Source: an uncultured Alcaligenaceae bacterium (lineage in GTDB: Bacteria; Pseudomonadota; Gammaproteobacteria; Burkholderiales; Burkholderiaceae_B). From it: a stretch of 16,956 nt of DNA. Position 1 is the first letter of the stretch. The number at the start of each line of letters is the position of its first letter. The position numbers and the translations under genes were made by a program. The stretch covers positions 1-16,956 of the forward strand of contig CALFXX010000070.1 in assembly GCA_937952975.1 (NCBI GenBank), read 5' to 3'. This document shows, in pieces, positions 7,750 through 14,654 of the stretch. The notes below the pieces were generated by a model that saw only the letters and a list, made by a program, of their open reading frames with translations, was not told the origin of the DNA and did no database searches.

Positions 7750-9126
7750 TTAAATTTGTTCGATTGAAACGGGAAATAATTGTTCGTGATCATCAGCGGG
7801 CATCACGTGATACGCCGCAAAACGGTAAGCGGGGCCACCAACCAACTCGGGCGGCGTAAACGGAAACGCAATGTTGCCGCCCGTGCACTGCCGACCTGAA
7901 AAGCCCTGATGTAGAAAAAATTGTTTGAAGGTTTTTGCCGCAGCCATGGCGAGGTCAGGTGTGCGTGCAATGATTTCGATCAAGACGAAGACCTCGCGCG
8001 CGGCTTGTACGCCGGGTGTTTGAGTCCAGAGTGCCACGCCATCTAAGCCGTATAGTCTGGGATAAATTTCGTAGTCACCGGCGACCAGTCCGCGCGTTGT
8101 TTGTTCGACAGTGGCAAGGATTGGTCGCAGCTGCTCGATGAAGCGTGGGTCTGCAGTTCCTGCAAGGAGCACGGCGCGATGGCCCACCAAGGCGCTTCCC
8201 TCGACCTTGATCGTTGTGCGTATAGCAGGTTGCCAGGTGGCGCCCGTCACATGGGTTCGGCGCTCGTCAACCGCGGTGTAACGTGCGGCGTCTACCTTCA
8301 GTGTGCCGTCAGGCTCGGTAAAGCTAATCGGATCGGCTTGCTCATATAGGCTGTGTGCAGCGACTGAAAGTGGGGTGGCTCGCCGTGCCGGGTTCATGCT
8401 TTCGAGGGTAAAGCCCTTTGCATCGAGTGTGGCAAGCATCGCATCGCGCCCGCCGGGTTCGCAGCAAATAGATGTGCATTCAATAATTTTTGCCATGTGC
8501 ATGACATTTGCCATGTCAAAGCCCAGCATTTTTGGCAAACTTGCAAATACCGCGGTATCGCAGGCTCTGCCAGCGATAATGACGTCTGGCTCGAGCGCGA
8601 GCGCTCGCTCGAAGGGCGCACAGCCAATTTGACCAACAAGATGTGCGCAGGCATTTAAATCTGCCTGAGTGACAGGCAGATTACCGCCAAGTGCGTTGAG
8701 CTCGCCCGCAGAAAGCGCTTGACCCACGCGTGCGGCAGTGAGATCAGAGCGAATCGTGGCAAGGCGAAAATGCAAGCTGTGCTCGCGTGCAATCTCGCGA
8801 ACCATATCAAGGGTTGCCTCAAGGTGCGGCGCCGCGCCCGCGGTGCCTGCCGTGCCGATGATGAGGGGTACGTTAAGCCTGCGCGCACCGAGGAGCACGG
8901 CAGCCAGATCGCGTTTGGTAATAGATGGGCTCGTTGCCATCTCACCTGAGCCCAAATACACCGGACCTGGGTCAACCGAGCCCATGTCACAGCCAATGAA
9001 ATCGGGTTCGCGGGCTAAGCCGGCGGCGAGTGCTTGCTCAGGGATGCCGTAACCTAGTTGCCCCGAGGCCGAGAGCACCTTCAAGACCGAGGGTTTGCGC
9101 GCGAGTAACGCTTTGACGGCGCTCAT
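7750..9126 (-). CDS. AtuA/DUF1446-family protein of unknown reaction
   Basis: Member of the DUF1446 (acyclic terpene utilisation AtuA N-terminal) family. Conserved-looking blocks are DMGSVDPGPVYLGSGE (47-62), LIIGTAGTAGAAPH (88-101), DVIIAGRACDTA (181-192), ECTSICCEPGGRDAM (216-230) and GGNIAFPFTPPE (416-427). The glycine-rich GTAGTAG segment looks like a phosphate or cofactor loop; cysteines at 46, 189, 217, 221 and 222 fall in or beside conserved blocks. The biochemical role of AtuA is not established. The terpene label comes from its namesake cluster in Pseudomonas, and no geranyl-CoA carboxylase or other atu genes are present here. The start overlaps the DUF4387 stop by 4 bases, so the two are probably made together and may form one enzyme. 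The operon context suggests isomerisation, hydration or a CoA-free step on an organic acid (inference). Confidence 0.88.
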   Translation of the reverse strand: MSAVKALLARKPSVLKVLSASGQLGYGIPEQALAAGLAREPDFIGCDMGSVDPGPVYLGSGEMATSPSITKRDLAAVLLGARRLNVPLIIGTAGTAGAAPHLEATLDMVREIAREHSLHFRLATIRSDLTAARVGQALSAGELNALGGNLPVTQADLNACAHLVGQIGCAPFERALALEPDVIIAGRACDTAVFASLPKMLGFDMANVMHMAKIIECTSICCEPGGRDAMLATLDAKGFTLESMNPARRATPLSVAAHSLYEQADPISFTEPDGTLKVDAARYTAVDERRTHVTGATWQPAIRTTIKVEGSALVGHRAVLLAGTADPRFIEQLRPILATVEQTTRGLVAGDYEIYPRLYGLDGVALWTQTPGVQAAREVFVLIEIIARTPDLAMAAAKTFKQFFLHQGFSGRQCTGGNIAFPFTPPELVGGPAYRFAAYHVMPADDHEQLFPVSIEQI

Positions 9127-9428
9127 ATTTCAAGATCCAGTAAAGGTACATGTTGTTGCGCCCCGTATACATCATGGTCGCCTGGAGAGCCCGAGACGAT
9201 GGCACGTGGCATAGCAATTTTGATTGCCCGCGCCGCCTGATAGGGGGTCACAATGATATCGGCAGCTAACACGTTATAGAGCTGTGCTAAAGCGGCAGGC
9301 TGTAACGTTGGTGCGCGCTTAGCGGCCTCAAACGCCTCGTCAGTCGGAAACATCAAATCAAAGGATAAGGTTAACGGCCCTGCATTTTTACTGCGTATCA
9401 CTGTGGCAATGTCGGTGAGTCGGGGCAC
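9123..9428 (-). CDS. DUF4387-family small protein, probable partner of AtuA-like protein
   Basis: Protein of 101 residues and first gene of the operon. It matches the DUF4387 pattern: IATVIRSKNAGPLTLSFDLMF near the N-terminus, LYNVLAADIIVTPYQAARAIKIAMPR in the middle, and SGSPGDHDVYGAQQHVPLLDL at the C-terminus. Function is unknown. I recall the family being found next to, and sometimes fused with, DUF1446 proteins, which fits a small subunit of a two-component enzyme. No signal peptide or membrane segment is seen. The start is GTG (9428-9426), supported by a strong AAGGAG (plus-strand 9434-9439) spaced 5 bases away; the next in-frame ATG would remove 25 conserved residues. Its stop overlaps the AtuA-like start by 4 bases. 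Confidence 0.87.
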   Translation of the reverse strand: MPRLTDIATVIRSKNAGPLTLSFDLMFPTDEAFEAAKRAPTLQPAALAQLYNVLAADIIVTPYQAARAIKIAMPRAIVSGSPGDHDVYGAQQHVPLLDLEI

Positions 9429-9454
9429 GTGCGCTCCTTATTATTCGATTTATG

Positions 9455-9472
9455 AACTTGTTATAACAAGTT
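9455..9472. promoter_or_regulatory. Perfect 18-bp palindrome, candidate GntR operator
   Basis: AACTTGTTATAACAAGTT is identical to its reverse complement over all 18 bases. Its core TTGTTATAACAA has the GT-N4-AC layout of GntR-family operators; the HutC-subfamily consensus has GTxTAxAC, of which this is a near variant. It covers the -10 box of the minus-strand operon promoter, the standard position for repression. The operon's own last gene encodes a GntR/UTRA protein, so that protein is the prime candidate binder. A further ACAAGT half-site lies at 9485-9490 over the -35 region. Confidence 0.72.
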
Positions 9473-9488
9473 ACTGAAGTCGTGACAA
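9460..9488 (-). promoter_or_regulatory. Predicted sigma70 promoter of the DUF4387-to-GntR operon
   Basis: On the minus strand, TTGTCA (plus 9483-9488) matches the -35 consensus at 5 of 6 positions. TATAAC (plus 9460-9465) matches the -10 consensus at 5 of 6, and the spacer is exactly 17 bases. Transcription would start near 9453, leaving a leader of about 25 bases containing the AAGGAG ribosome site before the GTG start. The -10 lies inside the 18-bp palindrome, so an occupied operator would block polymerase. Confidence 0.7.
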
Positions 9489-9548
9489 GTGAATCATTAA
9501 GCTCGAAACTGCGCCCAGTTAGATCTTTGAGATGAGGATGATCAGTGA

Positions 9549-9583
9549 TTGACCGTTCAGCCTGATTCTGTTGATATAGAATC
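9549..9583 (+). promoter_or_regulatory. Possible promoter with inverted repeat upstream of the second Bug gene
   Basis: TTGACC at 9549-9554 and GATATA at 9573-9578 are separated by 18 bases and could serve the plus-strand Bug/SMP-30 genes. The -10-like element falls inside an inverted repeat, GATTCT (9564-9569), 8 bases, AGAATC (9578-9583), which could be an operator for a regulator other than GntR. An alternative pair is TTGATA at 9571-9576 with TAATAA at 9595-9600 (18-base spacing). The rest of the 257-base intergenic stretch (9429-9685) shows no other clear signal apart from the minus-strand promoter described separately. Confidence 0.35.
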
Positions 9584-9685
9584 GATTTACTCAATAATAA
9601 AATTCCATGCAAGTTTGTCGTGTTGTTTGTATCCCTGACCGTCAATCTTGTCGACCCGCAGCTTTAGAGACATCACGGAGATGAA

Positions 9686-10660
9686 ATGAACCGTCGCCAC
9701 TTTATAGAAGCAGGCCTTGCACTAGGCGCGAGTATTGCTGCGCCCGTGTTCGCACAATCTAAGTCGATGTATCCCACACAGACGATTAAGATGATCGTCG
9801 CGTTTGGACCAGGTGGGTCAACTGACGTGACGGCCCGCATCATTTCAGCCAAGCTGTATGACGAACTCGGTCAGCGCGTCGTCATCGAAAATAAGCCCGG
9901 AGGCGGTTCGAACATCGGAAGCGAGCTTGCGTCGCGTTCTGCACCAGATGGATATACGGTTTTTTTAGGAACGGTTGCGAACGCGATCAATATGTCGTTG
10001 TATAAAAATCCGGGGTATGACATTGTTCGCGATTTTGAACCCATTTCTATTTTGACCTCGGCGCCAGCTGTGTTGGTGGTGACGCCAAAGCTACCCGTGA
10101 ATAATGTGCAAGAGTTAATTGCGCTGGCTCGGGCAAAGCCCGATACATTGAACTATGCCACCTCGGGTGTTGGTACGACGCCGCACCTGGCAGGTGAGAT
10201 GCTGTTACAGCGGTTTAATATCAAAATGACTCACGTTGCGTACAAGGGTGCGGCACCTGCCCTAACAGACACGATTGCAGGTGTCACGCAGCTAGGTTTT
10301 AAAACCGCGCTGTCGGCGATTCCCAGTATTCAGTCTGGTCAGTTAAAGGCGTTAGCAGTTTGTTCTGCCACACGCTTGGCGCTGTTGCCTGATGTGCCAA
10401 CCATGGCCGAGGCGGGCGTGCCTGATTTTGAAATTACGTCTTGGAATGGCCTGTTCGCCCCAAAGGGTACGCCTGCCGACATCATCGCAAAATTGAATCA
10501 GGCCTGTGCAAATATTTCGCGCATGAAAGATGTGCAAGACACCCTGGCGGCTCAGGCGGCTGATAGTCTGACCAGTACGCCAGCGCAATTCAAAGCCTTC
10601 ATCCAGGCAGAGATCACCAAATGGGGTGCGGTCGTGAAGTCAACCGGTGCACAAATTTAA
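9686..10660 (+). CDS. Bug-family periplasmic solute receptor (TctC type)
   Basis: Periplasmic solute receptor with a classic Bug sequence of 324 residues. The N-terminus MNRRHFIEAGLALGASIAAPVFA is a signal peptide cut near residue 23; its RRxF pair resembles a Tat signal, as is often seen in Bug proteins. Family motifs are YPTQTIKMIVAFGPGGSTDVTAR (29-51), VIENKPGGGSNIG (66-78), YATSGVGTTPHLAGE (157-171) and HVAYKGAAPALTD (183-195). The AYKG loop is intact, unlike the receptor at the left end of the window. The start is supported by GGAG at 9677-9680, 5 bases upstream. It is divergent from the catabolic operon, shares its control region, and is followed by the SMP-30 gene after 52 bases. It may supply the same substrate, feed a TctAB permease elsewhere, or act as a sensing receptor. 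No permease gene is adjacent. Confidence 0.93.
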   Translation: MNRRHFIEAGLALGASIAAPVFAQSKSMYPTQTIKMIVAFGPGGSTDVTARIISAKLYDELGQRVVIENKPGGGSNIGSELASRSAPDGYTVFLGTVANAINMSLYKNPGYDIVRDFEPISILTSAPAVLVVTPKLPVNNVQELIALARAKPDTLNYATSGVGTTPHLAGEMLLQRFNIKMTHVAYKGAAPALTDTIAGVTQLGFKTALSAIPSIQSGQLKALAVCSATRLALLPDVPTMAEAGVPDFEITSWNGLFAPKGTPADIIAKLNQACANISRMKDVQDTLAAQAADSLTSTPAQFKAFIQAEITKWGAVVKSTGAQI

Positions 10661-10712
10661 CGTGGTTGTGCAAGGTTGATCTTAATAACTTGATTTTTGA
10701 AAAGAGGTTTCG

Positions 10713-11633
10713 ATGTTTGTTCAGCAACCACCAACTATTCAGATGCTCGAAGTGTTTACTGAGATGCCTGCCGAGTTTCGGCGCACTGGCGTGCGGTCAG
10801 AGTGGGCAAACATCAATCGAGGTGGAGCTGCGCTGGATTCGTTTCTCGAGGGCCCTGTTTTCGATGCGTCGAATAATCTTTATGTCACAGACATTATCTT
10901 TGGTCGTGTGTTTCGCATTGATCCTCAGGGCACCTGGAGCTTGATCGTTGAGTATGACGGCGAGCCCAACGGGATGAAGTTTTACTCAGAAGATGAGCTA
11001 CTGATTACAGATTATAAAAATGGTTTGATGCGCTTGAATATCCATACGGGTGCGCTAGCCCCGCACTTGGTCAGGCGAAATACCGAGGGCTTTAAGGGTG
11101 TTAATGACTTGACCTGTGATTCACAAGGCAATGTTTACTTTACTGACCAAGGCCAGTCGGGGATGCATGACCCAACGGGTCGCGTGTATCGTTTGCGTCC
11201 TTCTGGACAGCTCGACTTGTTGCTAAGCAATGTTCCCAGTCCAAACGGCATTGTGCTTTCACCAGACGAAAAAGTTCTATGGATCGCTGTCACGCGAGGT
11301 AACTGTGTGTGGCGGGCGCCCTTGATGCCCGACGGTAGTGTGGCGAAGGTTGGGCAGTTTTTTACCTCCCACGGACCTAGCGGTCCAGATGGTATTGCTG
11401 TTGATACACAGGGTAATTTGGCGATCGCCAATCCGGGCCTAGGGTACGCGTGGTTGGTGAATCATCGGGGTGAACCGGTTGGCGTATGGACGAGTCCGAG
11501 GGGCTCAACCGTGACAAACCTTGCGTTTGGCGGTAAAGATCGCCAAACCTTGTATTGCACCGAATCCGAGACCGCAACGATTTTGATTGCCCGTATGCCG
11601 CATGCTGGGGCAGTCGTGCATCGCGTTAAGTAA
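10713..11633 (+). CDS. SMP-30/gluconolactonase-like hydrolase
   Basis: Six-bladed beta-propeller of the SMP-30/gluconolactonase/LRE family, metal-dependent enzymes that typically open sugar-acid or other lactones. The expected divalent-metal ligands can be placed at Glu46 (FLEGPVFD), Asn131 (KGVNDL), Asn178 (PSPNGIVLSPD) and Asp226 (GPDGIAVD). Repeated blade motifs such as GNVYFTD and NNLYVTD fit the fold. The length of 306 residues is normal. There is no signal peptide, so the protein is probably cytoplasmic. AGAGG at 10703-10707 lies 5 bases before the ATG. It likely forms a transcription unit with the preceding Bug gene. A lactone substrate linked to the divergent catabolic operon is plausible but unproven. 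Confidence 0.9.
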   Translation: MFVQQPPTIQMLEVFTEMPAEFRRTGVRSEWANINRGGAALDSFLEGPVFDASNNLYVTDIIFGRVFRIDPQGTWSLIVEYDGEPNGMKFYSEDELLITDYKNGLMRLNIHTGALAPHLVRRNTEGFKGVNDLTCDSQGNVYFTDQGQSGMHDPTGRVYRLRPSGQLDLLLSNVPSPNGIVLSPDEKVLWIAVTRGNCVWRAPLMPDGSVAKVGQFFTSHGPSGPDGIAVDTQGNLAIANPGLGYAWLVNHRGEPVGVWTSPRGSTVTNLAFGGKDRQTLYCTESETATILIARMPHAGAVVHRVK

Positions 11634-11742
11634 TTGAGCGTGCTGACAATATTTTGGATGTGGCGTATTTCTTTAGTGGTGCTTATGCGAAAATAGACCG
11701 ATCAGCCTGAGCTCTTTCGGCTCGTTAAACTGTAGGTCTTTC

Positions 11743-12750
11743 ATGCACAACTGCTCTCTTTTTATTCGCCATTTTTTCGTTGCGGCCTTGGTCATGTCCG
11801 GTCTGTTTGTTGGCTCGACGGCAAGCGCCGCCCCTCCGATTTTGGTGCTGAACTCTCTGAACGCCAACGTCAGCGTGATTGATCCGGTCAGTTACAAAGA
11901 AATCAAACGTATTCCCGTTGGTAAAGAGCCGCATCATCTGTATCTGACACCTGATAACAAATCGGTGATGGTGGCCAACGCGGCAAGTGACTCCATTACG
12001 TTTTTAGATCCTAAAACGGGCGAAGTGCAGCGGACGCTCAAGGGGATTTCAGATCCCTACCATTTACGTTTTTCGCCCGACATGAAATGGTTTGTGACGG
12101 CCGCCAATCGGCTCAATCATGTCGATATCTACCGGTGGGAAAACAAAAACGGCGAGTTTCAGATGCAATTGGCTAAACGACTGCCTGCAGGCAAAACGCC
12201 CAGCCATATCGCGATCGATAGCAAGAGCACGGTTGTGTATTTCAGTTTGCAAGAAAGTAACGAGTTGATGGCGGTCGAGCTGGCTACGCAAAAGCCCTTA
12301 TGGACCATACCGGTTGGTAAGACCCCGGCCGACCTATACTTGGCACCTGACGATAAAACTTTGTTGATCGGGATGACCGGCGCTTCTGAGGTCGAGGTGT
12401 ACGACGTTTCGGGCCCCAAGGCTGTCTTGACCAAGCGCATTGCGACCGGTGAGGGCGCGCACGCGTTTAGGTCACAAGGCGATAAGCGTCATGTGTTTGT
12501 GAGCAACCGAAGCGCCAACACGATCAGCCGGATTGATTGGACGACGCTGACCGTTGTTGATACCTACAAAACCCCCGCAGGTCCCGACTGTATGGAAATG
12601 CTCGCTGACGGTAAAACCTTGTTGTTTACAGCGCGTTGGGCAGGCAAGCTGGTGGCATTGGATATTGATAAAAAAACGATCACGCAACAGGTGCCCGTCG
12701 GCAAGTCACCGCACGGCGTGTGGACACTGAATCATGCGAGCCGCCTATAA
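11743..12750 (+). CDS. Secreted YVTN/YncE-type beta-propeller protein
   Basis: Predicted periplasmic protein of 335 residues. A signal peptide (1-29 or 1-30, cut near TASAA) is followed by about seven YVTN-type repeats of some 40 residues. Repeat hallmarks recur as GKxPxx: GKEPHHLYLTPDNKSVMVANA (60-80), SDPYHLRFSPD (103-113), GKTPSHIAID (150-159), GKTPADLYLAPDDKTLLIG (192-210), GEGAHAFR (236-243) and GKSPHGVW (320-327). Such propellers act as binding scaffolds rather than by a known reaction; no haem-binding CxxCH is present. AGGT lies just upstream of ATG 11743. The 109 bases before it hold only a weak promoter-like pair (CTGACA at 11643-11648 and TATTTC at 11666-11671). The stop lies 17 bases inside the following deacetylase gene, so the two are coupled. 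Confidence 0.88.
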   Translation: MHNCSLFIRHFFVAALVMSGLFVGSTASAAPPILVLNSLNANVSVIDPVSYKEIKRIPVGKEPHHLYLTPDNKSVMVANAASDSITFLDPKTGEVQRTLKGISDPYHLRFSPDMKWFVTAANRLNHVDIYRWENKNGEFQMQLAKRLPAGKTPSHIAIDSKSTVVYFSLQESNELMAVELATQKPLWTIPVGKTPADLYLAPDDKTLLIGMTGASEVEVYDVSGPKAVLTKRIATGEGAHAFRSQGDKRHVFVSNRSANTISRIDWTTLTVVDTYKTPAGPDCMEMLADGKTLLFTARWAGKLVALDIDKKTITQQVPVGKSPHGVWTLNHASRL

Positions 12751-13678
12751 GGTTTTGCTAGGCTTAGGGCTGTCGTCTTGTGCGACTGCCCTGTTTGGTT
12801 CGTCGACTCTCCCGACTTCGCTAGCATCGTGCGAGCGACCGGTCTACTTAACGTTTGATACCGGGCATATGCAGGTCGCCCCTTTAGTGGCTGAGGTCTT
12901 GGCGCGGCAACAGGTGCGCGCGACTTTCTTTTTGGCAAATGAGCCGACACGCACGGGTGGCACCAGCCTGGATGAGGTGTGGTCACCCTGGTGGAAATCG
13001 CTGACTCAGCAAGGCCATGCGTTTGGCTCGCACACGTTTGATCACGTTTATTGGCTGGGCGATACGGCAGACGGTCGCTTTTTGATGAGACCGAGTGCTG
13101 GCCCTCAGGCCGGAAAAAGCTTTACCTGGACGGCAGCGCAATATTGCGAAGAGCTTGGTCGGTCTGCCACGCGGTTCGAACAGATGACTGGACAAAAGAT
13201 CTTGCCCTTGTTTCGGGCTGCAGGTGGTAAAACGTCACCGTCCTTGGTGCGCGCCGCGCAGGCCTGCGGGTATGAGCACGTTGGCTGGGCCCCTGCCGGG
13301 TTTTTGGGTGACGAATTACCAAGCGATCAGTATCCCAACGCGCTACTGCTTGAGCGCGCCCTGCGTAATATCCGTAGTGGCGATATTTTGGTGGCTCACT
13401 TGGGTATTTGGTCGCGTCAAGACCCTTGGGCGCCAGCGGTGCTTGAGCCTTTAATTGAAGGTCTGAAGAAAAAGGGTTTTTGCTTTGCAACGATGGACAC
13501 GCACCCCGCTTACCGTGCGAAAATTCAAGCGTCTTTGCCGCTAAGCACGAAGGCTCCTAGCGCAGCAGTCGTACCACTTGTCAGCGAATCGACCGCCCCA
13601 ACTGCAGGCGCGGCGGCGCCAGAGAGTCCTGCTGTGATTGAACCCCTAGATGTAAAAACCAATGAATCAAATGATTGA
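12734..13678 (+). CDS. Polysaccharide-deacetylase-like protein with variant metal motif
   Basis: NodB-homology (carbohydrate esterase 4 type) protein of 314 residues. Visible motifs are LTFDTG (39-44) as motif 1, SHTFDH (99-104, His100 and His104 as metal ligands) as motif 2, FRAAGG (160-165) as motif 3, VGWAP (183-187) and VAHLG (220-224). Motif 1 normally reads TFDDG, where the second Asp binds metal; here it is Thr43, so metal binding or activity may be changed. The N-terminus has a short hydrophobic stretch ending LSSC (Cys16), a possible lipoprotein signal, otherwise an ordinary export signal. Residues about 264-314 are an Ala/Pro/Ser-rich tail. No ribosome site precedes ATG 12734, which lies 17 bases inside the propeller gene, so translation is probably coupled. 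Likely role: trimming acetyl groups from an envelope or exported glycan (inference). Confidence 0.86.
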   Translation: MRAAYKVLLGLGLSSCATALFGSSTLPTSLASCERPVYLTFDTGHMQVAPLVAEVLARQQVRATFFLANEPTRTGGTSLDEVWSPWWKSLTQQGHAFGSHTFDHVYWLGDTADGRFLMRPSAGPQAGKSFTWTAAQYCEELGRSATRFEQMTGQKILPLFRAAGGKTSPSLVRAAQACGYEHVGWAPAGFLGDELPSDQYPNALLLERALRNIRSGDILVAHLGIWSRQDPWAPAVLEPLIEGLKKKGFCFATMDTHPAYRAKIQASLPLSTKAPSAAVVPLVSESTAPTAGAAAPESPAVIEPLDVKTNESND

Positions 13679-14654
13679 ATTCTTTGACCAAGCGCAACAG
13701 TGGCTCTTTGAGTTAGTGGTGCAGCCGTTGCTGTTCCATACCGGGATGGGTAGTGTGATCGAGGACGCTTACGACGGCACCATGTGGCTGTTGATTGGCT
13801 TATTACAAATTGCCTTGTTGGTGGTTGTATTTGGCACGATGCAACGGGTATGGCCTGCTGAGCCTGTGCGTGATCGCCAGCAAATTCGCATTGATTTTTT
13901 GTATACGCTGATCCATCGCCTGGGTGTGTTTCGGCTCGTTTTGTTTTTTACGCTTCAGCCTGTGTGGGACACCTTGTTTGGTCAGGCTCATATCTGGGGT
14001 TTTTCGCCGTGGCATCTTGATGAGCTTTGGCCAGGTGTCACTGATGGTGCGGTAGTGAGCCTGTTGATGTACTTATTGATCTTTGATGCCGTTGAATACT
14101 TCTACCATCGCGCACAACATCGCTTTGAGTGGTTTTGGGGTTTACATTCGGTTCATCACAGTCAGCGTCAAATGACGATGTGGAGCGATAACCGCAATCA
14201 TCTGCTCGATAGCTTGCTGCGTGATGTGGTGTTAGTGTTGGTTGCCCAACTAATTGGTGTGAAGCCAGGGCAGTTTGTGTTGATTGTGGTCTTCACGCAG
14301 TTGGTTGAAAGTTTTTCGCACGCGAATGTGAGGCTGTGTTTTGGCAGATGGGGTGATCGGCTATTGGTCAGCCCTAAGTTTCATCGGTTTCACCACTCGT
14401 TAGCGTACGATGAGTCAACCGCCGGGCCTGCAAAAGGACACAACTTTTCAGTATTGTTTCCAATCTGGGATATTGTGTTTAAGACTGCTAAGTTTGACAC
14501 GGCTTATGTGCCAACCGGTGTGCACGATCAACAGCCTGAGGCGGGCGGGCGAGACTACGGCCGAGGCTTTTGGGCGCAACAAAAGCTCGGCTTACAGCGG
14601 ATGTTTGGTTCAAAAACGGCTGGCTTTAATCGCCACCCAACGAAAGATTATTAG
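13662..14654 (+). CDS. Fatty acid hydroxylase/sterol desaturase superfamily membrane enzyme
   Basis: Integral membrane di-iron oxygenase of 330 residues. The histidine clusters that hold the irons are complete: HRAQH (149-153), HSVHH (162-166), SHAN (219-222) and HRFHH (241-245), followed by GHNFSVLFPIWD (259-270). Hydrophobic segments lie at about 41-60, 84-100, 128-146 and 186-213. Family members hydroxylate or desaturate lipids such as sterols, fatty acyl chains or ornithine lipids; the substrate here is unknown, and a bacterial membrane lipid is more likely than a sterol. The start at 13662 lies 17 bases inside the deacetylase gene with no clear ribosome site; ATG 13671 (overlap of 8 bases) is an alternative. 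Its 3' end runs 29 bases into tcuB on the opposite strand. Confidence 0.9.
   Translation: MNQMIEFFDQAQQWLFELVVQPLLFHTGMGSVIEDAYDGTMWLLIGLLQIALLVVVFGTMQRVWPAEPVRDRQQIRIDFLYTLIHRLGVFRLVLFFTLQPVWDTLFGQAHIWGFSPWHLDELWPGVTDGAVVSLLMYLLIFDAVEYFYHRAQHRFEWFWGLHSVHHSQRQMTMWSDNRNHLLDSLLRDVVLVLVAQLIGVKPGQFVLIVVFTQLVESFSHANVRLCFGRWGDRLLVSPKFHRFHHSLAYDESTAGPAKGHNFSVLFPIWDIVFKTAKFDTAYVPTGVHDQQPEAGGRDYGRGFWAQQKLGLQRMFGSKTAGFNRHPTKDY

Noticed and set aside
8597..8608. 12-bp palindrome GCGAGCGCTCGC inside the AtuA-like gene
   Set aside because: It falls in coding sequence for a Glu-Arg-Ala-Leu-Ala-Leu-Glu stretch rich in GC codons; no regulatory context, so chance is the simpler reading.
7750..9126. Calling the region a terpene (citronellol/geraniol) degradation cluster from the AtuA name
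   Set aside because: None of the carboxylase, acyl-CoA dehydrogenase or lyase genes of that pathway are present; the neighbours are carboxylate uptake and cleavage genes.
9388..9645. Minus-strand open frame of 85 codons across the divergent control region
   Set aside because: It overlaps the GTG-started DUF4387 gene in another frame and covers the promoter and palindrome. The product is low-similarity and Ser/Thr/Asn-rich, and no ribosome site precedes it.
11708..11727. Possible hairpin GAGC/GCTC before the propeller gene
   Set aside because: The stem is only four pairs and no T-run follows, so it does not qualify as a terminator.
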